This document shows, one piece after another, positions 1 through 11,400 of a stretch of 31,862 nt of DNA. The stretch comes from Pelargonium nanum (lineage: Eukaryota; Streptophyta; Magnoliopsida; Geraniales; Geraniaceae). Under the pieces are notes generated by a model. That model saw nothing but the letters and a program-made list of their open reading frames with translations. It ran no database searches and was not told the origin of the DNA. The position numbers were made by a program, and so were the translations under genes. The stretch lies in NCBI GenBank assembly GCA_036897485.1, contig JAYMTF010000674.1, forward strand, positions 1 to 31,862. The letters run 5' to 3'. The number at the start of each line of letters is the position of its first letter. Within the stretch, counting starts at the first letter, position 1.

Positions 1-3000
1 TTTGATAAAAACAGTGAAAATACAACATAATTGTAAACTCTTAAAGACGAGAATGAAATTCAGAGATAGGTTGGAATAGACAAGAAAGATTTGAGCCGAT
101 CAGTTAAGTCGTATACATGACATTATAAAACAAATAATAACAACGACAGGAACTTGCAAGTTGCAAGTTGCAACCAGGATGGAATCGATCTCATGTAGAC
201 CAATTACTGAGACACCACATCTGCTCATTCTTTTGAAACTGAAAGCTTAGCTCATATACATCTATCATTTTAATAATATGAAAATTAATTAAGCTTAAAT
301 CACATTAATAAATATTTATCATATAACTAATGCAAGCAAAATATCATCTGGACAGAAGATATTTGAGCCTCAATACAGTCATCAATTACATGGATCCACG
401 AATTAGGGTTACAAAGGGACAAGGTTGCTAAATGCCAAGTAGAGCAAATGTCCATCATTAGTAAATTTACACATGCATGTGCCCATGTATTCCTCCATCC
501 ATCATTATATTAGAGAAAAACATTAACATTTCCGAGAACAAGTTCAGAAACATACTGGGTATTATTTGATCAATGGTTAGGATAACCATGTGTTGAAAAA
601 CAGAGAAGAGGGAGAATATTTCTTGATTTATTCAGACTTACAACCCCTATTTACACAGAATTGACCAAGCTCTACAAAGGAACCCTCACAGCATAATCTC
701 TAATTTACGTCCATCTTTCCCTAATTTACATCAATCTAATTTCAACTCTAACAAATGTTGATTCCAACAACATGAACATAGAAGATCGATGTATTCAGCA
801 TACCAACATTCCAGAACAACGATATAATATACTAGATATATGAGCAAAAATAGCATTCTAGAAAATGTCCCACAGTTGGATAAACAAAGTATATATTTCA
901 TGGCTCACCTAGACAGTCACTCTTGTTGGGATCTCTAGGTTGCCATTCTGAGGCTTTAAACAGACTAGTTTTATAACAGATAGCCATTGCATATATGCAT
1001 TGGTACTGATTACTGATATGGCATATTCAAATATTAAGTCGCACTTGGAGTTCTAAAAAGTTTTTATTTATTTTAAGAGTTCTAAAAAGTTAATCGGAGT
1101 AAAGCTTCCAACTTAGTGTTTAATAGACAGCAATGTATATATGAAAAACAACACAAAACAAAAGCTATCACAAGATTTTAGAGGTGTTACCATATTTAAT
1201 CGCTCACTGTTGGGATATCTATCCAATGCAGCAGAAATGGATCTTCCCAAAATCTCCCCAATCCCTTCCACCCCAAGCTTAATAGAAATGTGATAAGCTT
1301 CTGGTGCATCTGCTAGAGCCAGCAAGGTAGCAAGAGGCTGAATCTCTTCATCACTGTACTCAGAGACTCCAGTAGCTATGCATGCTTCATTTATTTGATG
1401 CAAAACATAGTCAAATAGCACCACAAACAGATTCCTTTTTTCTTCTCTTGACTGCGCAAGTAAATACTGCATTCAAAACAGATAATGCCCATTGATATCA
1501 GCAATTCGGACAACTTATAGTAGTCAAGATTATCTAGCTTAGGATCATTACACCTCTGAAAAGAACAATACCATGAAAAGTAACTTATAGCTTGTGTATT
1601 TTCCATTACCTAAGGGAGGATTGTTGAAGTATCCCACATTAAAAGAATGTGGAGTTAATGACCAATTGACAATTGATATACTGGTTGAACCCTTTACAGC
1701 TTTTGGGTTGGAGACTTGGAGTAAAACTTAACATGTGTCATAGTTGGTTTAGTCAGGCCTATGTGGCCCGTTTATGTTGCCTTTCGTTAATTCTTGTTCC
1801 AAGTGAAAGGCCCGTTGTACTGTCCGACTTGCATGTAATGGGGAGGGATAAATCATTCCATATTGTAAAAATTATGTAGTTAATGACCCCTTGATAAACT
1901 AGAAACCCGGAAGAATGTGTTTGATACCACCTAATATACTAATTGAGCCTAGTTGAAATAACAGTATATAACACATTGAAAGAATGTGAAGTTTGAGACC
2001 CCTTGACATACTAGTTGAGCTATCCACCTAAGTAAAAGATGGCAGTCTGGTCTTGAGTCTATGTGGCCCATTTGTGTGGTCTCCCTATTGAATATTGGTC
2101 CATGTGCAGGATCCGTTTTGTTGCCTAGCATGCACGCGAGGCGTGTTGAAGTATCTCACGCTAAAAGAATGTGAAGTTTGAGTTTATAAATCGGTCATTC
2201 ATATAAGAGCTTAAGCTTTTGGGGTTGGAGCAATTTTCAACAACCCCTCCATCTATAAGCTTAGGCTTTTGGGTTAGAATAAAGTTAAACAAGGATGAGG
2301 AGAATAGCACCCTAAAATTGGTGATATACTATGATTAGAAGTGCAGGAAATGCAAAAGGTACTCAAAATACAGAAAATAGATAGTAGTCCAAGGAAAAAT
2401 ATAATTCTGGTACTATCTCTGGCTAGAACCAATTTCACCCCCCAAAAAATCAGGATCATCTTCATAAATGCTCCAAATTCATAGTGACTTGTTTGCATAC
2501 CTCAAAGATAATAAAATCAATTCCTCCATCAAGCAGATCAGTCTGATCAACAAGAAAGTTTGAGGCACCAGGAATAGCATTATCGGGTTCGTCCGATACT
2601 TGATAAAACATGTTTGTTAATATGCAAGAAAGCTTGCAATGAAGGACTTCTGCCCACGAATTTTGCCGGCCTATTGATATGAATGACATAATAACCTGCA
2701 AAAAGTGACGAACAAGATACATGTAGACATAAATATAAATCATGATAATCAAGAATAACATTAAAAAATCACTGACCGTGTGGAGATCAGAAGCACCACA
2801 ATTTAATGATAAAATGACAGTATGGTAACAAATTGGTTAAGATGAGATTTCAGATTATGATCTAGAAAGGTGACTCTTTAGGTGAAGTTCTACAGAAGAA
2901 GATGGGTCATGGCAGTATAGGAGGTGAAAAAACACTACAATTTTTTACTGGCTATAGCATGATAGCTACGAACGCATGAATTTTATTTCCCAGATAAACC

Positions 3001-6000
3001 ATATAGAAGTTAGGGAAAGTGGAAAAAACTGCCTCACCCGTATGTCAAGACCTTTTAAATGATGCCTTAAGATTTTTCCTCTATCACAGACAAAATAAAG
3101 TAAACAGCTTAGAGCAGAAGCCCAAACAGTTTCTTCCTCCTCTTCTACCTGTATTAAAGGCACAGCGCAGAAAAGCATCAAAGAACAGAATATAAAAGCA
3201 AAGATATAAGATACAGGACATAAAATATTTTACAATACGGGATATCATTTTTTTCTAATTATTTAAGCAAAACTTCCCAAAAATCTTGCCAGCATTTTCT
3301 ATCTCGAATTCTTGTTCAGTAATGGTTCCACAACCCAACTCTGAACAGAGTTCTATGAAAGCAAAATTTAGGTAGTCATGGTATAAATTTGTTCTAATCA
3401 AATTATCAAGTCTTCCTGTTACCAATTCTGCAGACAATCAATTTGCTAACCATTGTAAAAATTTGTAGCTCTGGCTCAGGAAAAGATTACGAAAATCCAA
3501 TAATCATATGATTACAATATTTAGCAAACTAATCGTACATCTAAATATTTTACACACACGCACACACACACAAAAGTTCAAGTACACAAGACGCGTCGCC
3601 AAAGCAATGAAGCACTCTCAAAGAAACTTGCAAATTACTTAAAATTGGCTAGAGCAAACTACACAGGTTATTACTATCATCATGAGGACAATTTTGACAG
3701 AGTACAGCATAAGATAAAAGGTGTAGACTTTTACAGAGTAAGAAAGTAAATACTCTTTTGATTAACAAATAAAACAAGGCAACTCTCAGAAAAATGAAAG
3801 CCGGCAAAAGTAGAATAAGAGAATGCTGCAGGAAAAGGTGAAACTCATTAATCAAACATTGCATAATAAAGGAGAAAAGGAAAGTAAATTTACCTGAACA
3901 AGATGAAGAAGAACCTCGTATAAAATATTCAAAATCCAAGACTCAAAATTATTGATAGCTGAAGAAACGTCCATCTTCTTAAGAGAATCTGTCTTAATCT
4001 TCCTTTGAGACGAAAGTTGAGCTTCACTGTCGAAAAATGTTTCTTGAGAATATTCTTCCTCAATTATTGAAGAATCATCATTGCTCAGTGGCTCTAATAA
4101 ATGAGCATGAACCCCAAGGTTTAGAATTAAATCAAATGCGCGAGTTCTACAAGCTGTTCTAGGAGAACTTAGCATTTCCTGAAAGATAATCCCAAAAAAA
4201 CATAAGAAACTTTAATTACATGGTCAGTAGAAGAAACCAATGTGTGCCTGATGCAGCACCTTTAGCATAGATAGGGTAAGAGGAGCAGCAGTGCCAGAAT
4301 CTTGAACATACCTACAAAACAAAAATTATCAAATGAAACTTCACCTTCAACCAATTAAGAGCCATGCGAACAGAAAGAAACCAACATGAGCAAACACGGC
4401 AAGTTACAAAGGTACTCTTGGTGATTTCTCTTCTTTTTTCCCTCTTTTTCCATGGATTAGTTCTTGTCTTGTTTAAAACTATTTATAAACAAAAAGGTTC
4501 ACAGCAAACAATGTAGGCTAAAGATGAGTAGTATATACATATCAGAACAGAGAAAGAATGGTCCCATTACTTGTCAAATTACCCTACTCTCAAGAATATT
4601 AGGAAGTTCTTTAAAAAAAGATATACTAATAGTTCATTCATAAAAAAATACATATCTCCACAGTTAAAACAACTTTCATTCATCCAATGTACAAAAGTTG
4701 GTCGGTCAAATATTTAACCGGACATTATTTGAGAAAAAAAGATAAGAGTTTCTTTTCCAATAGATACATAATAACTGATGAGCTATGTAGAAAACTCTTG
4801 GAATTCCAACATCATGACAATAGCCGGTAATTAATTTTGCAGAAATGCTATGCAATCTCTGCAAAATGGTTATAGTTAACCAATTTCAGTACAATGCAGG
4901 GATCCTATGTGTGATTGCATACATACACGCTTACTTATATACATACTTACAGACTTGCAAACAAACATAGAATTATCGAAGGAAACAAACTGAAACGTAC
5001 ATGTCAATAACAAGTTTAATAAGGACGCTCACAGCCACATCCATTGGTGGCTTTCCACCAGTGTTACTTAATCTGGATGATACTGTCAGGACATTAGAAA
5101 CTGGTATGGATGTCTCTGAGCAAACTGCAGCAATAACTTCGTGTACCTCAACAGGACTCAATCGCAATGGCTGTTGCTCACTGATTCATGTTAAAACATG
5201 AAGTGAGATAGAAAGAGAGATCAAGAATTAAGCAAACAAATTATTTAAAATTCACATTCATGAGCAACAAAAGGTACTTTAATGGGAGAGGTTGTGAAAC
5301 ATATTGTATCATATAATGAGGATTATTTCTTCTCAAGATGAATATCCCACGATCCATGATCCCAACGATTGGTGTTACTTATAAATACTATAGGAATTAT
5401 AATCCATTGATGTAATGCGGTGTGATAGACCCCCTTTTGTTTCTTTTTGTAATGAGAAAAGGCCTAGTTAACTTAGTGATTAGAGTATTGCTTTCATACG
5501 GAAAGATTAATACACTACACTCAAACCCACACAAAGAAGAAGGTGCTTAAAGACAAGAATTGAAGACATGGTTTTATTTAACATGGAATCTTCTTCACTA
5601 TATTTCATAAAATGTGACGAGGTGGTTCAAAAGGATAAACCATATGAACAGAAAAGTGAACTCAACCTCTAGAGAATAAAAAACTTCCTAAAGTTGACAG
5701 TCCTTTAGAAACCCATGTATGTAGCTGAGTTTTTTTTCATATTGCAGGTGATATAAAATTCCAAAGGACAAGTAGAAGCCACTAACAATTATAATGTATG
5801 AGAGTGGTATGACAAAATCAAAATGAGACTTAAAGGCAGTTTATAACTACAAAGCATCATTGACAATGGAAAGGTTGAACTTGAAAATGAGCTCTTCAAA
5901 GAAATTCAGGCAATACAATAAAACAAACAAAAAAAAAAAGTATCCATTAATGGAATCATCAATCATAATGTGCCTTCAACTGAGAAATATATTTATGTTG

Positions 6001-9000
6001 CTAAAGAGAGAAGAGAGAACCGTACAGTCAGGATATTTTTTATAATAAAAAAAAGGTTATAACAAAGGTGCAGCGGTACAGGAATTAGAGAATCTTTCAA
6101 TAACTACCTGTAGTGACGGTACTGGAAGAGTGGTCGAGCACGTGGACGGAAAGTACTCACAGGAGAATCTTCCCTGAAAAAAGACAAGTCAATACTTATA
6201 TTATCAAACTTTAACTAATGTAAGAGGATTAAATCATACATGAAACTAAACATGCATAAGATTTTTGACTTCTGATAACTTATTGACATAGTATATTTAC
6301 TTATAAAACTGTTAGCAACAGCTTTTGAAGTTTTAAACTGGTTTCCATCTGGCCTAGAATTGGTAGAACTGAGTTAGCAAATCAACTAAGAGTTCCTTTT
6401 CATTCTATCTCCCTCATTGCCCCTGCTCTCATATTCCGAAAAAGATTACCGTGACCTAATATCAGCACTGAACCAAGCCACAAAAAATCTTCCTCACGCT
6501 TTGTTTTACTCATATTCCAAAAAAGATTGTCATGGTCCATGACCTAAAGTAATAAGTGCCAAGCACATTAAGATCAGTGCTCTTTGCCATCTGACCTCTT
6601 GGCTCTAGGGGAAAGTAAATGGATGTCAACCAAATCTGGTGTAGGAAAAGGTAAGACGCATAATGAACTGTTTAAGAAATAAACTGCAGCTTTGAGCAAA
6701 GAATGGTGGGGAAATAATTAGTTCAAAATACAGCAAGTATATAAATAAATAGTTTGAGTAAGAAGGTCATGCCAAATCTCGCAAGGGCCTGGCTTAGTGC
6801 GTTTAGCTGCTGTTATTGCCCTCAAGTGAGAACGAGCAGATGCAGAATTGGTAACTGCTGTGACTTGTGAAGGCTGCAACAGTTGATCAAGATAAGGCAC
6901 ATCAGCAGTTCCAAAATATTTCCAAGTTTGGCCTTTCATTTTCGCTTCCATGTCTCCAACAAGTAGAGCTGCAGCACCTACTTCTAGAAAATAGGGTACA
7001 TTTATGTCTTGCAGACTTGTGGCACGTTCACTACATTGAAATGTCATACTCAAGTTAATCCATAATGCAATAGCCAAATACAAATTCAAACTAATATAGA
7101 AACAAACAAAGTGCATGTATAATTACCTTTCATCTGACGGTAATGGTGATTGATTGCCCCCCAGCCAACGCCATTTCAAAACATCAACTGCAATGTATTC
7201 AAAATCTTCCATTCCATCAATTTTTTCAATGTTTGCTAGATTTGAAACAGATGAAGGCATGTCATCTTTGATTTCAGAAGACTCTCCAACATTTACAGGG
7301 GCTAATTGATTATTGAAAGATCGGCTCAACAAAGATGATAATGTTGGAAGTGCCTGTCTTGATGAAGGATGGGCTCCAGCAAAAGCTGCTGGTTGAAATG
7401 ACCGCTTTGGAATGTGCTGAGCCACAAGCGACCGTACATAATTCAATGATTTTACAAGTGCCCCAGAAGCAAAACTAGACGCAGGAAAAGGAGAGGGATT
7501 TGCAGATGCTGCTCTTGAACAAGGTGGCAATCTTCGACTTGGGTTTGTATCACACTCCCCAATTATGTGTATGCAGAATCTATCTATTTGCAGCAATGTT
7601 TCCTCACTGGGCTTATATCTACAGCAATCAAACAGAATTCAAAAGTCCAAAATTCATAAGAAATAGTTTAATAAAATATCCCATAATCATGTATTATCTA
7701 ATGCCAAATGTCTATTCTATAATGGACACAAGACATGCTTTTAGAGGAGTAAGCTACCACCAACCAGTGAATTTCCTGTAGTCCCTTGAAGAAAAGCCTT
7801 TGAAACCTTGGGACTTGATTTTTTTTTATCGGAAACAAACACTTTCCTTAATAAAAGCTCCCAAGGAGGGAGCAAAAATAAGCAGTACAAACTCAAAGGG
7901 AACAACAAAAGAAGGTAAAGCATTGAACTAGCTAAACTAGTTGGGCCTGAGGAAATTATAAGGGTTTGATTTCCATGTTGACAAGTTCAACTCTATGGAG
8001 TCTGAGGGTGCTGATGGGAGCAAACAAGCCAGAGAGGACATTGAACCAATTTTGGAGAAGGTCACAGCAGTGGGCTCAAGCTGATCGTTGAAAACATGGA
8101 GGGGAGCACATATGTGCCATCAGGAGAAAGGTCAATTCTTTTCAAGATTCCCAGGGATTATGAGTGCGAACAGCATATAACCATAAGAAATAATTGAATA
8201 AAGCTCTTCCGACATCATGGCCGACAATACATTTAAATTACACAAATCAGATCTGAGCAGTCTTTTTTTATAATTGTATTCGCACAACGTCCAAAATTAA
8301 GCAGACCATCTAAGAATTAATTATAATGTACTCCCCTTTAGTTCCTGCATCAGATTATAGTAAAAACTGCAATTGCATGATTTTTATTTTTATGTATAAC
8401 ATAATGAAATAGTAAACAAGTGTATCACAAAGAACATACCGTAGAAGATGTCGTTTCAGTAGTGCCACACATCTTGCAACTACTGCTGGACTGGTTCAAT
8501 AAGAGCCGCATCAAAGGCAAATGATTTAATATGATGATCTCAAACAAAACATTATTTTATAAATAGTGTATAAAGCAAATGCAACAGTACAAATGAAGAC
8601 ATAAACAATTAACAAGTTTCAATCAAGCAAAGAAAGAATAATTAATCACTGAGTGGGCAAAGTGTACACTCATACAAGAATTCAGTTCAAACTCATCATT
8701 GTTTAGTTGCAAGTCTGTGAGGTACTGTGGCTATGGTTCAGTACAAGTAAATCTCCACGGCAATATAAATGATAATTGATATAACTGGCAAGTTCAACAT
8801 TACCCCCCAAATGAAGGTATTTCACCCAATTCCTTTACAATGGTAATGCATTTCTAAATGGTATAGGCTTTGATAGGAAGAGAAACTAAGCAATAAGCAA
8901 GAGGTCCACAAGAGCTCCGTCCACCTCAATCTCTCTTACGTGGCATGTTTTTAATCAACAGCCAGATACCTAAATGACCCTACACAGATGGTGGGAGCCT

Positions 9001-11195
9001 CGTGCACCGGACCATGCTCTCTTTATGGGCTATATTCATGTAAGCACTTATTCTTCGTGAAAGTGACTATCTGTGACAATTATTAATTCCATATGTACTG
9101 ATTAGTTCCACTACTACACTAAAAGATGTTTAATCAATGTCATTTACGACGCAAGGTGCACAATGGCGCGAACCTCTCCTGGAGCCATGGCGTGCGCCTT
9201 TTGAAAATAAGGTGCATATGTAATAAAAATAAAAATATATATTACAGGCATATTTAATAGGTTACCATAATATATAAATAAAAGTCATCAACACTATTCA
9301 AATATAAAATTGATATTTCTAGCTTCTAGTAGTCATCATTCTTAGATCTAAAACCAAAAGTAAAGTATTAAATCTAAATATCATAACATTTGTTCTCTTT
9401 GTTGGTGGATATTATTTTATTGTTGGAATGCTCTTCAATGAATATTGTTCTTGTGGTCTTGTTATTTGAGGACGAAAAAAGAATTTGAAATTGAAAATTT
9501 GAGAAAGTGTGGAGGCTGGAATACAGAAAGACAGCACAGCAGTGCATGTATTACCTGCATATTTGTTTCTTTTTTGTAATTTTGATTGTGGTTTCATTTA
9601 TTTATAACCCTAATAACTTAAAAGGTCTATGAATTTTTAACTCTAAAAAAAACCCTGAAATACAGTCCAATTTGCATATGGCACGCCATTTTTGCGCCGC
9701 GCCGCGTGCCTCGATAAATGGCGCAAAAAAGCGCACCTTTTCTAAATCGCCGCACCACAAGTAATCCATGGCGAGAACCATGTACCGCACTGTGCCTTGC
9801 TCCATGGTGAGCACCATCGTGCACCATTCGTAACACTGTTTAGTGATTCGTGATTAAATATTATAATCTCGACAACTTGACAAATGTCACCAGTTCAGTC
9901 TTTGGTATATGATACTCTTAGCTAACTAGGAGAAAACTATTCATATATAAATATATAAGTTGAAGTCCCCAACATATGATCATTTGACACTGTGTGCACA
10001 AATTTACATCAGTGACATATATCATGATACCGTACCTGCGCTCCCTCTCTGCAGTGGTATGTTCCAAGATAACACTGTAAGCCAGGTCAGTCGTTGCAGG
10101 GTATGCTAGATAGTCCTGTCATTGGAAAACTGAAAATGTAACACTTGAAAATAAATCTCTTGTACAACATTGACATAATAAGAACTGCATACCAAAGAAA
10201 TCTACAACAAAACATAGGATTTGAAAATTGACTGCACCTAACCAATGGATGATTACACGTAGAATGACCAGCAATTAAGTTAGCGAGTGACTTTTGCATT
10301 GGTTAGTAGCATTTGGTAGTACTTTTCCACTGATCACAAGCATTTAACAGTGGCAATAGTAATTAAGACAGTTTGAATATGGATTGAGTTTTTCCTTGCT
10401 ATTAGCATATACTATGTATGCTTTATAAATATATAAAATATATTATAAAAAAAACAAAAAAAACTCAACACACTAAATGATTTAATTCTACTCGACTCAA
10501 ACTCTAGATAAGTTTAATGATTTAAGTAAACTATGAATATAGTACTCAAAATCAGTATGCGCTGAGACAAAATTGTAACAAATGGCAACATTCTAAACAC
10601 AAGGACAATAAATTTTGTTTCGGTGTCTGTATTTGCACTTAACTATAAGCAATCATTGTGACAAACAACTGATTCATACATAATACTCAAACCGAGAACT
10701 AAGTCCAAAACTAACAAGCTGTTGTCGCCAGATAAAATGTGGCTTTCAATTAATACCATTGATCAAATGTTCAGTTTGTCTGCTGAGAAAATAAAGGTTC
10801 CGACTCTCCCAGCCAAACGCGCCCAATTTCCAGAACCGAAACTCACGCCCAATTGGAAAACCAAATCTCAAACAAACAAAAGTAAATATGCGCAAGCACA
10901 ATCCAGATTCCAAAACTCAAGCTCAATAGCTCCGAGATCTAGAGAAAATACACCAAAATTGAGAAGGAAGAGAGGCACAATTACTCACCCGGAGGGTCCT
11001 AGAAGCTTCGGTGAGCACGGTTCCATGTTGCGAGCTGACTGAGGAGGACGACAAGCAATCCGCGATGGCCCGGCGGAGAGGCTCCGGCGGCTTCCTCAGG
11101 GACGAACACCTGAGCCTGGAGAGGCCAGCAGGTCCAAACTGCAACCTGGCGCTCCCGGGACCGCTCCGAGACGGGCTGTAACAAGCAGAAGACAT
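1..11195 (-). CDS. Large uncharacterised plant protein (At3g12590-like), N-terminal 12 exons, partial
   Basis: Coding exons on the minus strand: 10989-11195, 10036-10115, 8440-8490, 7127-7618, 6773-7030, 6108-6173, 5001-5180, 4260-4311, 3894-4178, 3038-3148, 2501-2695 and 1191-1466. They total 2253 nt, or 751 codons with phase kept at every junction. The next intron runs off the left edge. The start ATG (11193-11195) opens a Ser/Arg-rich N-terminus (MSSACYSPSRSGPGS). Recognisable blocks are KPPEPLRRAIADCL, DYLAYPATTDLAYSVILEHT, GKPPMDVAVSVLIKLVIDMY, WASALSCLLYFVCDRGKI and DAPEAYHISIKLGVEGIGEI. From memory these match a plant-specific protein of roughly 1150-1200 residues, Arabidopsis At3g12590, whose function is unknown. 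I see no signal peptide, membrane segment or catalytic motif. The long helical stretches would fit an ARM/HEAT-like scaffold, which is inference only. All introns are GT-AG except intron 5 (6174-6772), which appears to be GC-AG. No exon encoding the expected next block is visible in 1-1190. Confidence 0.88.
1622..2242. mobile_element. LTR-type fossil (solo-LTR or TRIM-like) in intron 11 of the At3g12590-like gene
   Basis: The block opens with TGTTGAAGTATCCCACAT and closes with TTTTCAACA, giving the TG...CA ends and TGTTGAA/TTCAACA inverted tips usual for LTR-derived plant repeats. A second TGTTGAAGTATC start lies at 2144, and related phrases recur inside (AAAAGAATGTGAAGTTTGAG, CTATGTGGCCC), so two diverged related copies seem to be joined or nested. 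No coding capacity is visible. Divergence between the copies suggests an old insertion. It sits inside an intron and is presumably removed by splicing. Confidence 0.5.
3549..3573. repeat. (AC)n microsatellite in intron 9
   Basis: A short, slightly interrupted ACAC run (with one CG break) lies in intron 9 of the At3g12590-like gene. It is a simple repeat with no sign of function. Confidence 0.7.
5459..5536 (+). mobile_element. Possible tRNA-derived SINE head in intron 6
   Basis: The stretch GGCCTAGTTAACTTAGTGATTAGAG looks like a worn tRNA 5' half and A box. It is followed by CTTTCATACGGAAAG, which can pair as a short anticodon-like stem, and by ACTCAAACCCAC, a possible degraded B box. Plant SINEs begin with such tRNA-like heads. 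No poly(A) or poly(T) tail or target duplication was identified, so this is tentative. It is too degraded to be a working tRNA gene. Confidence 0.3.
6174..6772 (-). other. Probable GC-AG intron (intron 5 of the At3g12590-like gene)
   Basis: The upstream exon ends with codons for Pro-Gly-Pro-Cys-Glu-Ile plus TG, and the intron begins GCATGA instead of GT. The downstream exon starts after TTTTTTCAG with GGAAGATTCTCC. Joining TG to G restores Trp and continues as Glu-Asp-Ser-Pro-Val-Ser, which fits the remembered homologue (IWEDSPVSTFRPRARPL). The nearest downstream GT donor would add 41 nt and put a stop within a few codons of the junction. The donor context (TTTG|GCATGA) is weak for a GC-type site. 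Confidence 0.7.
7962..8197 (+). pseudogene. Foreign coding-sequence fragment inside intron 3, antisense to the host gene
   Basis: On the plus strand a protein-like stretch reads GFDFHVDKFNSMESEGADGS, then KQAREDIEPILEKVTAVGS. After a one-base frame slip near 8080 it resumes as KLIVENMEGSTYVPSGERSI and LFKIPRDYE, ending at a stop at 8195-8197. The composition and even codon use look like real coding sequence, not chance. I do not recognise the parent gene. It lies within intron 3 (7619-8439) of the At3g12590-like gene on the opposite strand. It is most likely a captured or processed gene fragment. Confidence 0.45.
9129..9858. mobile_element. Candidate non-autonomous DNA transposon with GC-rich inverted ends, in intron 2
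   Basis: The left end TTTAATCA (9129-9136) is followed by TTACGACGCAAGGTGCACAA. The right end, read on the minus strand, is TTTAATCA (9851-9858) followed after a short gap by TTACGAATGGTGCACGATGG. Both arms carry GGTGCAC, ATGG and GGCGC-type words for 80-150 bp, around an AT-rich core. This resembles plant elements with repeated GCGCC-rich subterminal motifs. No clear target-site duplication was found, so the boundaries are approximate. There is no coding capacity. Confidence 0.4.
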
Positions 11196-11400
11196 AGGCG
11201 TCTCCCAGTACTGAATCTTCGTCGCCAAGACCAAGACCAAGACCGTACGTAGAATTGAGAGAGGTATGGTGTGAAGTGGGTTGTGGTCAGTGCCTTCTTC
11301 TCTGGCTGGTTGGTTCTACATTTCAACAATTGAAACCAACTGTTATGTGAAAAGCGAAGAAACAAAGAGAGAGAGAGAGAGTTTGGTTGAGATGTATAAT
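11196..11400 (-). promoter_or_regulatory. 5' leader region of the At3g12590-like gene with a CT/GA tract
   Basis: The minus-strand sequence upstream of the start codon is rich in CT, with a (GA)n run on the plus strand at about 11368-11382. CT-rich leaders near the transcription start are common in plant genes. The open frame continues a few codons upstream of the ATG without another ATG, so 11193-11195 is the best start. I see no convincing TATA box, and the transcript start is not defined. Confidence 0.35.

Noticed and set aside
914-955. Possible extra exon (minus strand, reading WQPRDPNKSDCL between AG and GT)
   Set aside because: It does not resemble the block expected after exon 12 of the homologue. 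In the phase set by exon 12 it reaches a stop, so a long intron running off the left edge is more likely.
3255-3437. 60-codon minus-strand frame in intron 9 of the left gene
   Set aside because: Its amino-acid make-up looks protein-like, but it has no ATG, does not match the expected homologue between exons 9 and 10, and those exons already join in phase without it.
5459-5536. A functional tRNA gene
   Set aside because: The cloverleaf cannot be closed, the B box is degraded and the anticodon loop has the wrong size; at best it is a SINE head.
10722-11042. 106-codon plus-strand open frame
   Set aside because: It overlaps exon 1 of the At3g12590-like gene in antisense and has no protein likeness or splice context.
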